Below are positions 37,575 to 45,355 of a DNA stretch of 64,000 bases, piece by piece (the stretch's first letter is position 1; each line of letters opens with the position of its first letter). The position numbers were made by a program, and so were the translations under genes. Below the pieces are notes generated by a model. The model was not told where the DNA came from, made no database searches, and worked only from the letters and a program-made list of their open reading frames with translations. This DNA is from Phenylobacterium sp. (GTDB taxonomy: Bacteria > Pseudomonadota > Alphaproteobacteria > Caulobacterales > Caulobacteraceae), in the NCBI RefSeq assembly GCF_030693625.1, contig NZ_JAUYAF010000073.1, forward strand, positions 20,923 through 84,922, given 5' to 3'.

Positions 37575-38290
37575 CAGGCCATCTCCCTGGGCGCCGTCTT
37601 GCGAGGGTTGTCCGCCACCTCGGTGATCTGGCCGTCGCGGAAGCGGATGACGCGGTCGGCCATCGCCCCGATGGAGGTGTTGTGGGAGACGATCATGGTG
37701 GTCGCCCCCACCGCGGCGGTGACCTCGGCGATGGCCTCCAGGACGCGGACCCCGCTCTCGCTGTCCAGCGATCCGGTGGGTTCGTCGCAGAACAGCAGTT
37801 CGGGCCGTTTGGCGATGGCGCGCGCCACGGCCACCCTCTGCTGCTCGCCGCCGGAGAGCTGGGCGGGGAAGTGATCCAGTCGTTCCGCCAGGCCGACACG
37901 GGCCAAGGCCTCCTCCGGCGGCATGGGATCGCGGGAGATTTCGGTGATGAGGGCCACATTCTCCCGCGCCGTCAGGCTGGGAACCAGGTTGAAGAACTGG
38001 AAAATGAAGCCGACGCTCGCCCGTCGGTACCGGGTCAGTTCCCGGTCGCTGGCGGTGGTCAGCTCCAGATCATGGAAACGCGCCGATCCCGAACTCGCCC
38101 GGTCGAGCCCGCCAAGGATGTTGAGCAGGGTCGACTTCCCCGAGCCCGACGGGCCCAGCAGCACCAGGGTCTCGCCCTTGGCGATCTGCAGGTCGACGCC
38201 GCGCAGGGCGTGCACCTCCCCGGCCTCTGTCCTGTAGACCTTGGACAGACCGCGGATGTCGAAGGCCGGCGTCGTGTGGGAAGAGTCCAT
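37571..38290 (-). CDS. LolD/MacB-type ABC transporter ATP-binding protein
   Basis: 239 residues. Walker [11 protein letters not shown]-loop [17 protein letters not shown], signature [16 protein letters not shown] and Walker [13 protein letters not shown] are all intact. The 'Q-F-F-N-L-V-P' region is typical of the MacB/LolD subgroup. It is the first gene of the ATPase-permease-adaptor operon; together they form a tripartite exporter of unknown cargo such as a lipophilic drug, peptide or lipid. Confidence 0.95.
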   Translation of the reverse strand: MDSSHTTPAFDIRGLSKVYRTEAGEVHALRGVDLQIAKGETLVLLGPSGSGKSTLLNILGGLDRASSGSARFHDLELTTASDRELTRYRRASVGFIFQFFNLVPSLTARENVALITEISRDPMPPEEALARVGLAERLDHFPAQLSGGEQQRVAVARAIAKRPELLFCDEPTGSLDSESGVRVLEAIAEVTAAVGATTMIVSHNTSIGAMADRVIRFRDGQITEVADNPRKTAPREMAW

Positions 38291-38385
38291 GTTCGGCCCC
38301 GGGCCCCTCCGCCGCGAATTGGCCTCAACCCTGGCCGGCCTGGCCCTGGTCGGCCTTGATCGGGGTCAACGCTAGGTTGGCGCGC

Positions 38386-39627
38386 CTAGGTCAGCACCTC
38401 GAGGCGCTCCATGCCCCTGAAGAAGGGTAGCCTGCGCCACGCCGGCGTCTCGTCCGGATGGGCCAGCTTCAGGTTCGGGAAGCGGTCGAACAGCATGACC
38501 AGGGCGACCTGGGCCTCAAGCCGCGCCAGGGGCGCGCCGATGCAGATATGGGCGCCGCCGCCGAAGGCCACGTGGGGCTTGTGCTTGCGGGTCACGTCGA
38601 AGCTGTGCGGGTCCTCGTAGACCTCCGGATCTCGGTTGGCGGCGCGCAGGGAGACGGTCATGGCTTGGCCGGCCTTCACCGGACAGCCGCCCACCTCCAT
38701 GTCTGAAGACGCGATCCGGCCGGTGATGTCCACCGGCGGCTCGTAGCGCAGCACCTCCTCCACCAGGCCGTTGATGATCTTGCGATCGGCCTTCAGCTTG
38801 GCCAGCTCCGCGGGGTTCAGCAGCAGCAGGCGTACGGCGTTGCCGATCAGATCGGTGGTGGTGAGATTGCCGCCGATCAGCAGGGCGGTCAGGTTGATCC
38901 GCAGCTCGTCGTCGCTGAGGTCCGCGCCCGCCGCCTGCAGCCCCACCATGTCGCTGATCAGGTCGTCCCGCGGCGCGCGGCGCCGGGCGGCGATCGTCTT
39001 GGTGAAATAGTCCGACAGCGCCGCGCTCGCGGTCTCCATGACGGCGGTCTGCTCGGGCGTGCGGAACGGGTTCAGGCCCTGGATGCTGCCCTCCGACCAG
39101 TCGCGGAACTCCGCCAGCCGGTCGTGATCGACCCCCAGGATGGAGGCGATGGCGTCGATAGGGATCGGCACGCAGAAGCGAGCCATCAGGTCCAGGCTCG
39201 CGGCGCCCGCCATACCGTCCAGGGCCTCGCCGACGATGCGCTCCACCTCCGGCCGGAAGCGGGCCACCCGGGCGTAGAGGGCCTGAGCCAGGGGCTGGCG
39301 GATACGGGCGTGGTCGGGATCGTCCAGGGTCAGGATGCTGGCCTGGCTGGTGCGCGGCAGGCTGGGGTCATAGTTCTGCGTCTGCTGCCGCTGGAACAGC
39401 GCCGCGGGCTCGGCCCGCAGGGGATCGCGCCACAGCTCCCGGTCCGACACGATGGCGCGCACGTCGCCATAGCGGCTGATCACGAAGTTTCCAGACACCA
39501 GGTCGCGGTGCACCGGACATCGGGCCCGCAGGTCGTCCAGCACCAGGTGGGGGTCGGCGCGGTAGGTCTCGTTGAGCGGCGTCAGGTCGATCATCGAGGG
39601 GAGAGGCTGGGGGGAGGTCATCGCCAC
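38386..39627 (-). CDS. Cytochrome P450
   Basis: 413 residues, soluble bacterial type. Landmarks are the I-helix LLIGGNLTTTD, the ExxR motif in EEVLRYEPP and the haem-binding loop FGGGAHICIGAPLAR with the axial cysteine near residue 355. No redox partner gene is adjacent. The substrate is unknown. ATG 39627 gives a normal N-terminus. It is not clearly orthologous to the second P450 of the window. Confidence 0.93.
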   Translation of the reverse strand: MAMTSPQPLPSMIDLTPLNETYRADPHLVLDDLRARCPVHRDLVSGNFVISRYGDVRAIVSDRELWRDPLRAEPAALFQRQQTQNYDPSLPRTSQASILTLDDPDHARIRQPLAQALYARVARFRPEVERIVGEALDGMAGAASLDLMARFCVPIPIDAIASILGVDHDRLAEFRDWSEGSIQGLNPFRTPEQTAVMETASAALSDYFTKTIAARRRAPRDDLISDMVGLQAAGADLSDDELRINLTALLIGGNLTTTDLIGNAVRLLLLNPAELAKLKADRKIINGLVEEVLRYEPPVDITGRIASSDMEVGGCPVKAGQAMTVSLRAANRDPEVYEDPHSFDVTRKHKPHVAFGGGAHICIGAPLARLEAQVALVMLFDRFPNLKLAHPDETPAWRRLPFFRGMERLEVLT

Positions 39628-39819
39628 GGTCCTTCAGTCGATGCGCCACCCTGCTCTGGAAGCTGCGTGGCTCGCAAGGGTGACCCTGCGTCGGCTTCGC
39701 CATGCATCCAAAGCGCCTCTCCGCGGTTAAGCTCCTCGGCCTCATTCGAGGCGGGAGCGCCTCAGCCTTCCCGTCGGCTGGGTGGGGGCCGCAGACCTTG
39801 AACATCAACGGAGAAACCC

Positions 39820-40089
39820 ATGCGCCTCGCCCTGACCCTCTCAGCCGCCGTCGCCAGCCTCGCCCTGACCGCCTGCTCGCAGAAGACCGAGAACCACGCC
39901 GCCGAGGCCGCCGACCAGGCCGGCGCCGCAGCGGCCTCGGCCGCGAACGACACCGCCGCCAATGCCGACGCCGCCGCCGCCAACACCGCGGTCGCGGTCG
40001 ACAATGCGGCCGACAACGCGCAAGCCGCGGCCGGCGCCGCTGCGCGCAAGACCGACGCGGCCGTCGATGCGGCCGCCAGGACCGAATAG
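39820..40089 (+). CDS. Small Ala-rich lipoprotein, function unknown
   Basis: 89 residues. Signal with lipobox LTAC (cysteine at 19), then an Ala/Asp/Asn-rich low-complexity repetitive sequence (AAEAADQAG, AANTAVAVDNAADNAQAAAG) likely forming a long amphipathic helix on the membrane surface, resembling entericidin/Lpp-like small lipoproteins. It has ACGGAG before the ATG. No further function can be read. Confidence 0.7.
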   Translation: MRLALTLSAAVASLALTACSQKTENHAAEAADQAGAAAASAANDTAANADAAAANTAVAVDNAADNAQAAAGAAARKTDAAVDAAARTE

Positions 40090-40097
40090 GCTGTGAG

Positions 40098-40130
40098 GTC
40101 GGCCCCCGACGCCAGGCGCCGGGGGCCGAC
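40098..40130. terminator. Bidirectional terminator between lipoprotein and DUF2383 genes
   Basis: A perfect 11-bp stem GTCGGCCCCCG (40098-40108) / CGGGGGCCGAC (40120-40130) lies between two convergent stops (40089 and 40134). Confidence 0.8.
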
Positions 40131-40133
40131 GGA

Positions 40134-40586
40134 CTAGTTCAGGCTCTTCTTCAGGGCGCTCATGGTGTCGTGGTCGGCCTTGATGTCAGCAAAGGCGCGG
40201 GTCACCACCTCACGCACGGTGGCCGGCAGCTCGTCATCGGCCAGCGCCTTTTCGTACTTCGCCTTGATGAAGTCCTCGCCGCGCTCGACCTCGTTGATGA
40301 TGGCCTTTTCATCGTGACCCATGACGGCGGCCTTCAGGTCGACGAACATGTTGTGCGCCTTGCCGAGCGCCGACTGATCGTCCTCGGGCTCGCCGCCGAA
40401 GGTGCGGACCTCCTGCTGCAGCTCGCCGGTGATCTTCATGCGCTTCAGCGAGCGCTCGCTGAACATGGTCTTGTACTGGCTGTCCTGCGAGCTGTGCGCG
40501 GCCTCCTTGTAGCCGTTGGCGCTGTCGAGGGTGGTTTCGATCAGGCTGTTCAGAACCTTCACGGCGTGTTCGTGGGGGGTGCTCAT
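40134..40586 (-). CDS. PA2169/DUF2383-type four-helix bundle protein
   Basis: 150 residues from ATG 40586, with AGGAGA upstream. The sequence is ferritin-like helical: VLNSLIETTLDSANGYKEAA, MKITGELQQEVRTFG, GHDEKAIINEVERGED. This family of small cytoplasmic bundles has no proven reaction, though members are often stress- or stationary-phase-induced. A candidate EcfG-type promoter lies just upstream. The longer upstream frame is an artefact. Confidence 0.85.
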   Translation of the reverse strand: MSTPHEHAVKVLNSLIETTLDSANGYKEAAHSSQDSQYKTMFSERSLKRMKITGELQQEVRTFGGEPEDDQSALGKAHNMFVDLKAAVMGHDEKAIINEVERGEDFIKAKYEKALADDELPATVREVVTRAFADIKADHDTMSALKKSLN

Positions 40587-40619
40587 GGGCGATCTCCTGA
40601 GGTGATGGGACCGCTGCAC

Positions 40620-40644
40620 AACATGCGCCGGGACAGAGAGTTCC
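40620..40644 (-). promoter_or_regulatory. Candidate EcfG-type (general stress) promoter for the DUF2383 gene
   Basis: On the minus strand GGAAC (40644-40640) is followed after 16 bases by TGTT (40623-40620); consensus GGAAC-N16/17-CGTT. The ATG lies 34 bp downstream with a Shine-Dalgarno in between, a realistic leader. Confidence 0.5.
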
Positions 40645-40683
40645 GGCCTAGAGCAGTCCCCGCGCCGCAAGCGCCGGCTATTC

Positions 40684-40923
40684 TCAGTCCTCAGCGTGTC
40701 TGTCAGCCATGATGAGCAGCGCGATGACGCATATCGGCAGCAGCACATACAAAGCTGGTGTTTCCCAACCTGCGCCGAGCCGGATAAGTGCATGGACAAG
40801 AACAATTGCCGCAACGGTGCCCACGACCAGCAATATCCACCCCTTCGGGTGGCTCGGGTAATAGCCCCACAGGATGCGGCCAAACCAGATTTCCCGGCCC
40901 TCCCGATTCAGCCTCTTCCCCAT
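40684..40923 (-). CDS. Small two-helix membrane protein, function unknown
   Basis: 79 residues. A polar N-terminus with aromatic residues (EIWFGRILWGYYPSH) precedes two hydrophobic helices (about 29-48 and 55-72). It is lower in GC and Ala content than its neighbours, which could mean more recent acquisition. It lies 29 bp after the HAD gene on the same strand. Family not recognised. Confidence 0.6.
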   Translation of the reverse strand: MGKRLNREGREIWFGRILWGYYPSHPKGWILLVVGTVAAIVLVHALIRLGAGWETPALYVLLPICVIALLIMADRHAED

Positions 40924-40952
40924 GTCTCACTCCAGCGACGGACGACGGGCCA

Positions 40953-41555
40953 CTATAGCAGCCCGCGCGCCTCCAGCGCCGGCCGCAGCGCCGCCGGATC
41001 GGTGAAATGGTGGGTGTCGATGCCAAAGGCGCGCGCGCTCTCCACATTGGCCACGCTGTCGTCGACGAAGAAGATGTCGCCCGGCGCCAGGCCGAAGCGC
41101 TCGCAAGTCAGGGCGTAGATCCGCGGGTCGGGTTTGATCATGCCCTCGCGGGCCGAGACCACGATGTCGCGCAGGCGTCCGAAGGCCGGGCTCATGGCCA
41201 TGGTGCCGTCGAAGGTCTCCTCGGACATGTTGGTCAGACCGTATTGTGGAACCCCGGCCGCGTGCAGGGCCTCGATGGCGGCCTCGCTCTCGGGGATGGT
41301 CCCGGAGAACATGTCCCACCAGCGGGTCTCCCAGGCCTCGATCGCCTCGCGATATTCCGGGAACTGGGCGATCAGCGGCGCGCGGTTCTCCGCGAAGGTG
41401 ACGCCCAGGTCGTGGTTGACGTGCCAGATCATGGTGCAGACCGACGACAAAAACCGGTCGCAAGCGACCGGCTCTGGAAAGATCTGGGAATAGAGCGTGC
41501 GCGGATTCCAGCGCACGACCACATTACCAACGTCCCAGATGACCGCCTTCGGCAT
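40953..41555 (-). CDS. HAD superfamily (subfamily IA) hydrolase
   Basis: 200 residues. Motif I reads WDVGNVVVRWNP with nucleophile D8; the usual DxD is D-x-G-N, as in YihX-like sugar phosphatases. The motif II threonine is in GLTNMSEET, the motif III lysine in GMIKPDPRIY and the motif IV acids in FFVDDSVANV. Expected to dephosphorylate a small metabolite in the cytoplasm. It starts 15 bp after rpmJ. Confidence 0.88.
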   Translation of the reverse strand: MPKAVIWDVGNVVVRWNPRTLYSQIFPEPVACDRFLSSVCTMIWHVNHDLGVTFAENRAPLIAQFPEYREAIEAWETRWWDMFSGTIPESEAAIEALHAAGVPQYGLTNMSEETFDGTMAMSPAFGRLRDIVVSAREGMIKPDPRIYALTCERFGLAPGDIFFVDDSVANVESARAFGIDTHHFTDPAALRPALEARGLL

Positions 41556-41570
41556 CTGGGCCCCGCAGCC

Positions 41571-41696
41571 TTAGCCTTGCTTGGCTTTGAAGCGCGGGTT
41601 GGTCTTGTTGATGATGTAGACGACGCCCTTGCGGCGCACGAGCTTGCAGTCGCGGTGACGCGTCTTGAGCGACTTAAGCGAGCTTCGAACCTTCAT
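41571..41696 (-). CDS. rpmJ: Ribosomal protein bL36
   Basis: 41 residues, [20 protein letters not shown] at the N-terminus and NPRFKAKQG at the end. This is the longer, zinc-free bL36 form (one cysteine only), usual in alphaproteobacteria. It stabilises 23S rRNA in the large subunit. Stop TAA, start ATG 41696. Confidence 0.95.
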   Translation of the reverse strand: MKVRSSLKSLKTRHRDCKLVRRKGVVYIINKTNPRFKAKQG

Positions 41697-41794
41697 GACC
41701 GTATCTTCTTAAAGACCAGGCTTTCGCCCGGGGGTGTCTACAAGAGCCGGCGCATATACGAGCCGGCGGCGAGTGAGTCAACGTCGGGCGGGGC

Positions 41795-41971
41795 TCAGAG
41801 TTCGATCATGTCGAACTCGGCCTTGGCCGTCCCGCAGAGCGGACAGATCCAGCTGTCGGGAATATCGGCCCAGCGCGTGCCCGCCGCCAGCCCCTCCGCC
41901 GGATCGCCGAATTCTTCTTCATAGATGTAGCCGCAGGTGCGGCATTGCCAGGTCTTGAACGGCTGGGCCAC
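41795..41971 (-). CDS. Rubredoxin
   Basis: 58 residues starting at GTG 41971 with GAGGAA upstream. The iron ligands are C10, C13 (CRTCGYIY) and C43, C46 (CPLCG), with the conserved GDPAEGLAAGTRW loop and DSWICPLCG. A one-electron carrier; in rubredoxin-alkane monooxygenase systems it feeds an oxygenase. Here it starts nine bases after a P450 stop on the same strand, so it may supply electrons to that P450. No rubredoxin reductase is nearby. Confidence 0.95.
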   Translation of the reverse strand: MAQPFKTWQCRTCGYIYEEEFGDPAEGLAAGTRWADIPDSWICPLCGTAKAEFDMIEL

Positions 41972-41980
41972 GCGACTTCC

Positions 41981-43255
41981 TCAGTGCATCTTGAAGCGGA
42001 TCGGAACCGACTTGGGCCCGCAAACGAAGCTGGCCGCCATGTTGCGAGGCGCGCCGTCCAATTCAACCGACTCCAGACGGGCGAACAGTTCCTCCCAGAG
42101 AATCCGCATCTCCATGCGGGCGAGATGCTGGCCCAGGCAGACATGGGCGCCGTAGCCGAAGGCCACGTGCTTGTTGGGGGTGCGTTCGACGTCGAACTTG
42201 AAGGGGTCGGTGAACACCGCCTCGTCGCGGTTGCCGGACGGATAGGACAGCATCATCCAGTCGCCCTTGGCGATCTTCCTGCCCGCCAGATCGGCGTCGG
42301 CGGTGGCCGTCCGCATGAAGTGCTTCACCGGCGTCACCCAGCGAATCGACTCCTCGATCAGACCCGGGATCAGGGCCGGGTTGGCCTTGACCTTGGCGAA
42401 CTGCTCGGGGTTCTCGGCGAGCGCCCACAGTGCGCCGGCGGTGGTGGACGAGGTGGTGTCGTGGCCGGCGGTGGCGGCGATGATGTAGTAGCTCATCGCC
42501 TCAAGGTGGCCGAGCGGCTGTCCGTTGACCGTGCCGTTGGCGATCACGCTGGCCAGGTCGTTGCGGGGATTGATCCGCCGATCCTCGGTGATGGCGTTGA
42601 AATACAGCATGAAGTCCATCACCACCGACTGGATGGTGTCCACGCCCTGATCGGTGGTCTGGGCGGCGCCTCCGCTGCGGCTCAGCTCGGGATCTGCGCT
42701 GCCGAACAACTCCTGGGTGAGTTTCAGCATCCGAGGCTCATCGGACTCCGGCACCCCGATCACCTCCATGATCACGTGCAGGGGGTAGAGGAAGGCCACG
42801 TCGCGGGCGAAGTCGCAGCGGTCGCCGTGCGTCGCCATCCGATCCACGAAGCCCCGGGCGATCTCGCGGATCCGTCCCTCCAGCGCTCGCAGGTTCTGCG
42901 GCACAAAGGAGCCCTGGGTCAGGCGCCGGTAGGCCATGTGGTCGGGGTTGTCCATCTGCACCAGGGAGCGGACCAGGTGCGGGCTTCCGCCCATCATCTC
43001 CCGGACCTTTCGGTCGGCTTCGATCGTGGTGAGCACCGTTGAGCGGTCGCCGTTGTGGAACAGCTCATTCTGGCGCTCGACCTCCAGGATGTCGGCGTGG
43101 CGGGTCACCACCCAGAAGGGGTCGAATCCCTCAGGCTGCGCCTGCTCCAGGGGCGCCTCCTTGCGCAGCCAGGCGAAGGCGTCGTCCACTTGCTTGCCGT
43201 CCGCATAGGCGCGGGGGTCGATGATGGTCTGGGCGATATCGGACGGGATGGTCAT
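41981..43255 (-). CDS. Cytochrome P450 upstream of rubredoxin
   Basis: 424 residues from ATG 43255 (MTIPSDIAQTI); ATG 43297 is less likely because it would overlap the regulatory gap. The I-helix TAGHDTTSSTT, ExxR in EESIRWVTP and haem loop FGYGAHVCLGQHLAR are intact. The MRTATADADLAGRKIAKGDW segment and the HVAFGYGAH region recall P450s acting on lipids, sterols or terpenes in actinobacteria and sphingomonads; this is a loose analogy. A TetR gene is divergent and rubredoxin follows. Confidence 0.93.
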   Translation of the reverse strand: MTIPSDIAQTIIDPRAYADGKQVDDAFAWLRKEAPLEQAQPEGFDPFWVVTRHADILEVERQNELFHNGDRSTVLTTIEADRKVREMMGGSPHLVRSLVQMDNPDHMAYRRLTQGSFVPQNLRALEGRIREIARGFVDRMATHGDRCDFARDVAFLYPLHVIMEVIGVPESDEPRMLKLTQELFGSADPELSRSGGAAQTTDQGVDTIQSVVMDFMLYFNAITEDRRINPRNDLASVIANGTVNGQPLGHLEAMSYYIIAATAGHDTTSSTTAGALWALAENPEQFAKVKANPALIPGLIEESIRWVTPVKHFMRTATADADLAGRKIAKGDWMMLSYPSGNRDEAVFTDPFKFDVERTPNKHVAFGYGAHVCLGQHLARMEMRILWEELFARLESVELDGAPRNMAASFVCGPKSVPIRFKMH

Positions 43256-43313
43256 GCGCGGTTCCAGCCTTGCTTGTCTTGGAGCGGCCACGGTCAAGCG
43301 CGGCCCACTTGTT

Positions 43314-43328
43314 AGTTGTCCAACAACT
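43314..43328. promoter_or_regulatory. Candidate TetR operator
   Basis: AGTTGT-CCA-ACAACT forms a 15-bp inverted repeat, 17 bp before the TetR ATG and 59 bp from the P450 ATG. It is the only clear dyad in the 89-bp divergent gap, so it may control both directions. Confidence 0.6.
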
Positions 43329-43344
43329 TTCTAGAGTGCGCAAC

Positions 43345-43971
43345 ATGGTCACGACATTGACGAAGGTCAAAGCGCGCCGGAGCCAGGCGCAGCGACGCGA
43401 CGAATCCGAACGCCGGCTCCTGGCCGCCGCCGCCGAGCTGGTGGTGGAGCGCGGCATGGGCGCGGCCACCTTCGAGAACATCGGCGCCCGCGCTGGCTAC
43501 AGCCGTGGCCTGGTCACCCAGAGGTTCGGCTCCAAGCGGGGCCTGATCGAGGCCCTGATCGCCGATCTCCAGGGCCGCCTGGGGGGCTTGTTGGAGGACC
43601 GGCGGGTCGAAGAGCTGAACGGCCTGGAGGCGGTGCTGGCCTATGTCGACGTGTTCCTGGCCGCCCTGGACCGCGACAGCGAGCTGCGAGCCTATTTCGT
43701 AGTCCTGGCTGGCGCCGTGGCCGACGTCTCGGAGCTGCGCGCGCCTTTCGCGGCCGCCCACAAGCAGGTGGAGCAGGCCCTGGAGTCCTTCTTCCTGCGC
43801 GGTCAGGCCGAGGGCGCGGTGCGGGCCGGCATCGACGCCGACGCCGCGGCCCTGATCACGGGCGCCCTGTTGTTTGGCCTGTCCATGCAGCTGCTGCTGG
43901 ACCCCCTGATGGACCTCGCCCCGATCCGCGAGACTAGTCTGATGACCCTCCGGCTCAGCTTCGCCGCCTGA
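43345..43971 (+). CDS. TetR family regulator divergent from P450
   Basis: 208 residues from ATG 43345; an earlier in-frame ATG lies in the operator region and is rejected. The HTH is at about 25-70 with LAAAAELVVERGMGAATFENIGARAGYS, ending in a GLVTQRFGSKRGLIEALI-type helix. The ligand domain is at about 75-208. Likely represses the P450-rubredoxin operon and itself. Confidence 0.9.
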   Translation: MVTTLTKVKARRSQAQRRDESERRLLAAAAELVVERGMGAATFENIGARAGYSRGLVTQRFGSKRGLIEALIADLQGRLGGLLEDRRVEELNGLEAVLAYVDVFLAALDRDSELRAYFVVLAGAVADVSELRAPFAAAHKQVEQALESFFLRGQAEGAVRAGIDADAAALITGALLFGLSMQLLLDPLMDLAPIRETSLMTLRLSFAA

Positions 43972-44056
43972 TCTCCCCGCCCTCGCAGCGCAAGCCGTCG
44001 GTCGCCCTTGACGGGCTTGTGATTGAGGCTCGGGCCAGGGCCCGCTAAGTTACACC

Positions 44057-45334
44057 ATGGATCGTCGCGTCTTCCTCGTCTTGCTGTTGGCCGGCTGCGC
44101 CGACCCGTCCACCAACCTGGTGCCGGTGGTGACCCCGACGCCACCGCCCCCCACGCCCCAGGCGCCCGCGCCAGTGGTCCCGCCGACCCAGTCGGGAGTC
44201 CGCAGTTTCGATGACTGGTCCAGGGACTTCTACAGTCGGGCGGTGAAGGCGGGGCTTCCCGCGAGCCTGCTGGATCGCGAACTGGCGGGTCTGGTCCCCG
44301 ATCCGCGGGTCAACAGCCTCGACGGCCGCCAGCCGGAATTCGCCAAGCCCTTCGGCGACTATATCAAGGGCGCGGTCAGCGAGGATCGGGTGGCCATCGC
44401 CGCGCGCCGCAAGCCGGCCGTCGCCTCCATCCTGGCCGACATCGAGGCCCGGTACGGGGTCCCCGGTGACATCCTGATGGCCATCTGGGCCATGGAGACC
44501 GGCTTCGGCGCCGTGCTCGGGGATTTCGACGTCATCCGCTCCATGGCGACGCTCGCCGCCCAGGGCCGCCGCCAGGCCTTCGCCGAAGACCAGCTGATGG
44601 CGGCGCTGCGGATCATCGGCTCGGGCGAATTCCCCCGCAGCCAGCTGCGCGGGTCCTGGGCCGGGGCCATGGGCCAGACTCAGTTCATCCCCACCAGCTT
44701 CCTGGCCACCGCCGTAGACGGCGACGGCGACGGGCGGCGCGACGTCTGGGGCTCCACGCACGACGCCCTGGCCTCGGCGGCGAACCTGCTTTCCAAAGGC
44801 GGCTGGCAGCGCGGCCAGGGTTGGGCGCGCGAGGTCACCGTGCCCGACGGCTTCGACTACAGCCTGACCGAGGGCCCGCGGGAGACCCCGGACTGGTGGG
44901 CCCAGCACGGGGTGCGCCGCACCGACGGCCTGCCCTGGAGCGGCGCTGACTCCGGCGCCAAGGCTATGCTGATCACGCCGACCGGCGCGCAGGGGCCTGC
45001 CTTCCTGCTGTTCCCCAACCACTTCGTGATCCGCAAGTACAACAACGCCACCACCTATGCCCTGGGGGTCGGCCTGCTGGCCGACCGGTTCGGCGGCATG
45101 GGCGGGGTGATCAAGCCCTGGCCCTACGAGACGGCGCTCTCCATCGGCGACCGCATCGCCATCCAGCGGGCCCTGGCCCAGCTCGGCTTCGATCCGGGGC
45201 AGCCGGACGGGGTGGTTGGGGTCAACACCCGCACCGCCCTGCGCAACTGGCAGAAGTCGCGCGGGCTCACGGCCGACGGCTATCTGTCGCAGGACATGGT
45301 CCAACGGCTGAAGGCCGAGGCCAACATCCTCTGA
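44057..45334 (+). CDS. mltB: MltB-type lytic murein transglycosylase lipoprotein
   Basis: 425 residues. Signal with lipobox LAGC (cysteine at about 14), a Pro/Thr-rich linker, then an SLT domain with catalytic glutamate in AMETGFG, MGQTQFIPTSF and DGDGDGRRDVW. A C-terminal peptidoglycan-binding domain (about 362-420: LAQLGFDPGQPDGVVGVNTRTA) is present. It cleaves glycan strands with 1,6-anhydro ring formation. The C-terminal binding domain is common in alphaproteobacterial MltB but absent from E. coli MltB. Confidence 0.92.
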   Translation: MDRRVFLVLLLAGCADPSTNLVPVVTPTPPPPTPQAPAPVVPPTQSGVRSFDDWSRDFYSRAVKAGLPASLLDRELAGLVPDPRVNSLDGRQPEFAKPFGDYIKGAVSEDRVAIAARRKPAVASILADIEARYGVPGDILMAIWAMETGFGAVLGDFDVIRSMATLAAQGRRQAFAEDQLMAALRIIGSGEFPRSQLRGSWAGAMGQTQFIPTSFLATAVDGDGDGRRDVWGSTHDALASAANLLSKGGWQRGQGWAREVTVPDGFDYSLTEGPRETPDWWAQHGVRRTDGLPWSGADSGAKAMLITPTGAQGPAFLLFPNHFVIRKYNNATTYALGVGLLADRFGGMGGVIKPWPYETALSIGDRIAIQRALAQLGFDPGQPDGVVGVNTRTALRNWQKSRGLTADGYLSQDMVQRLKAEANIL

Positions 45335-45355
45335 TCTTCAGGGTGGCCGGGGGGT

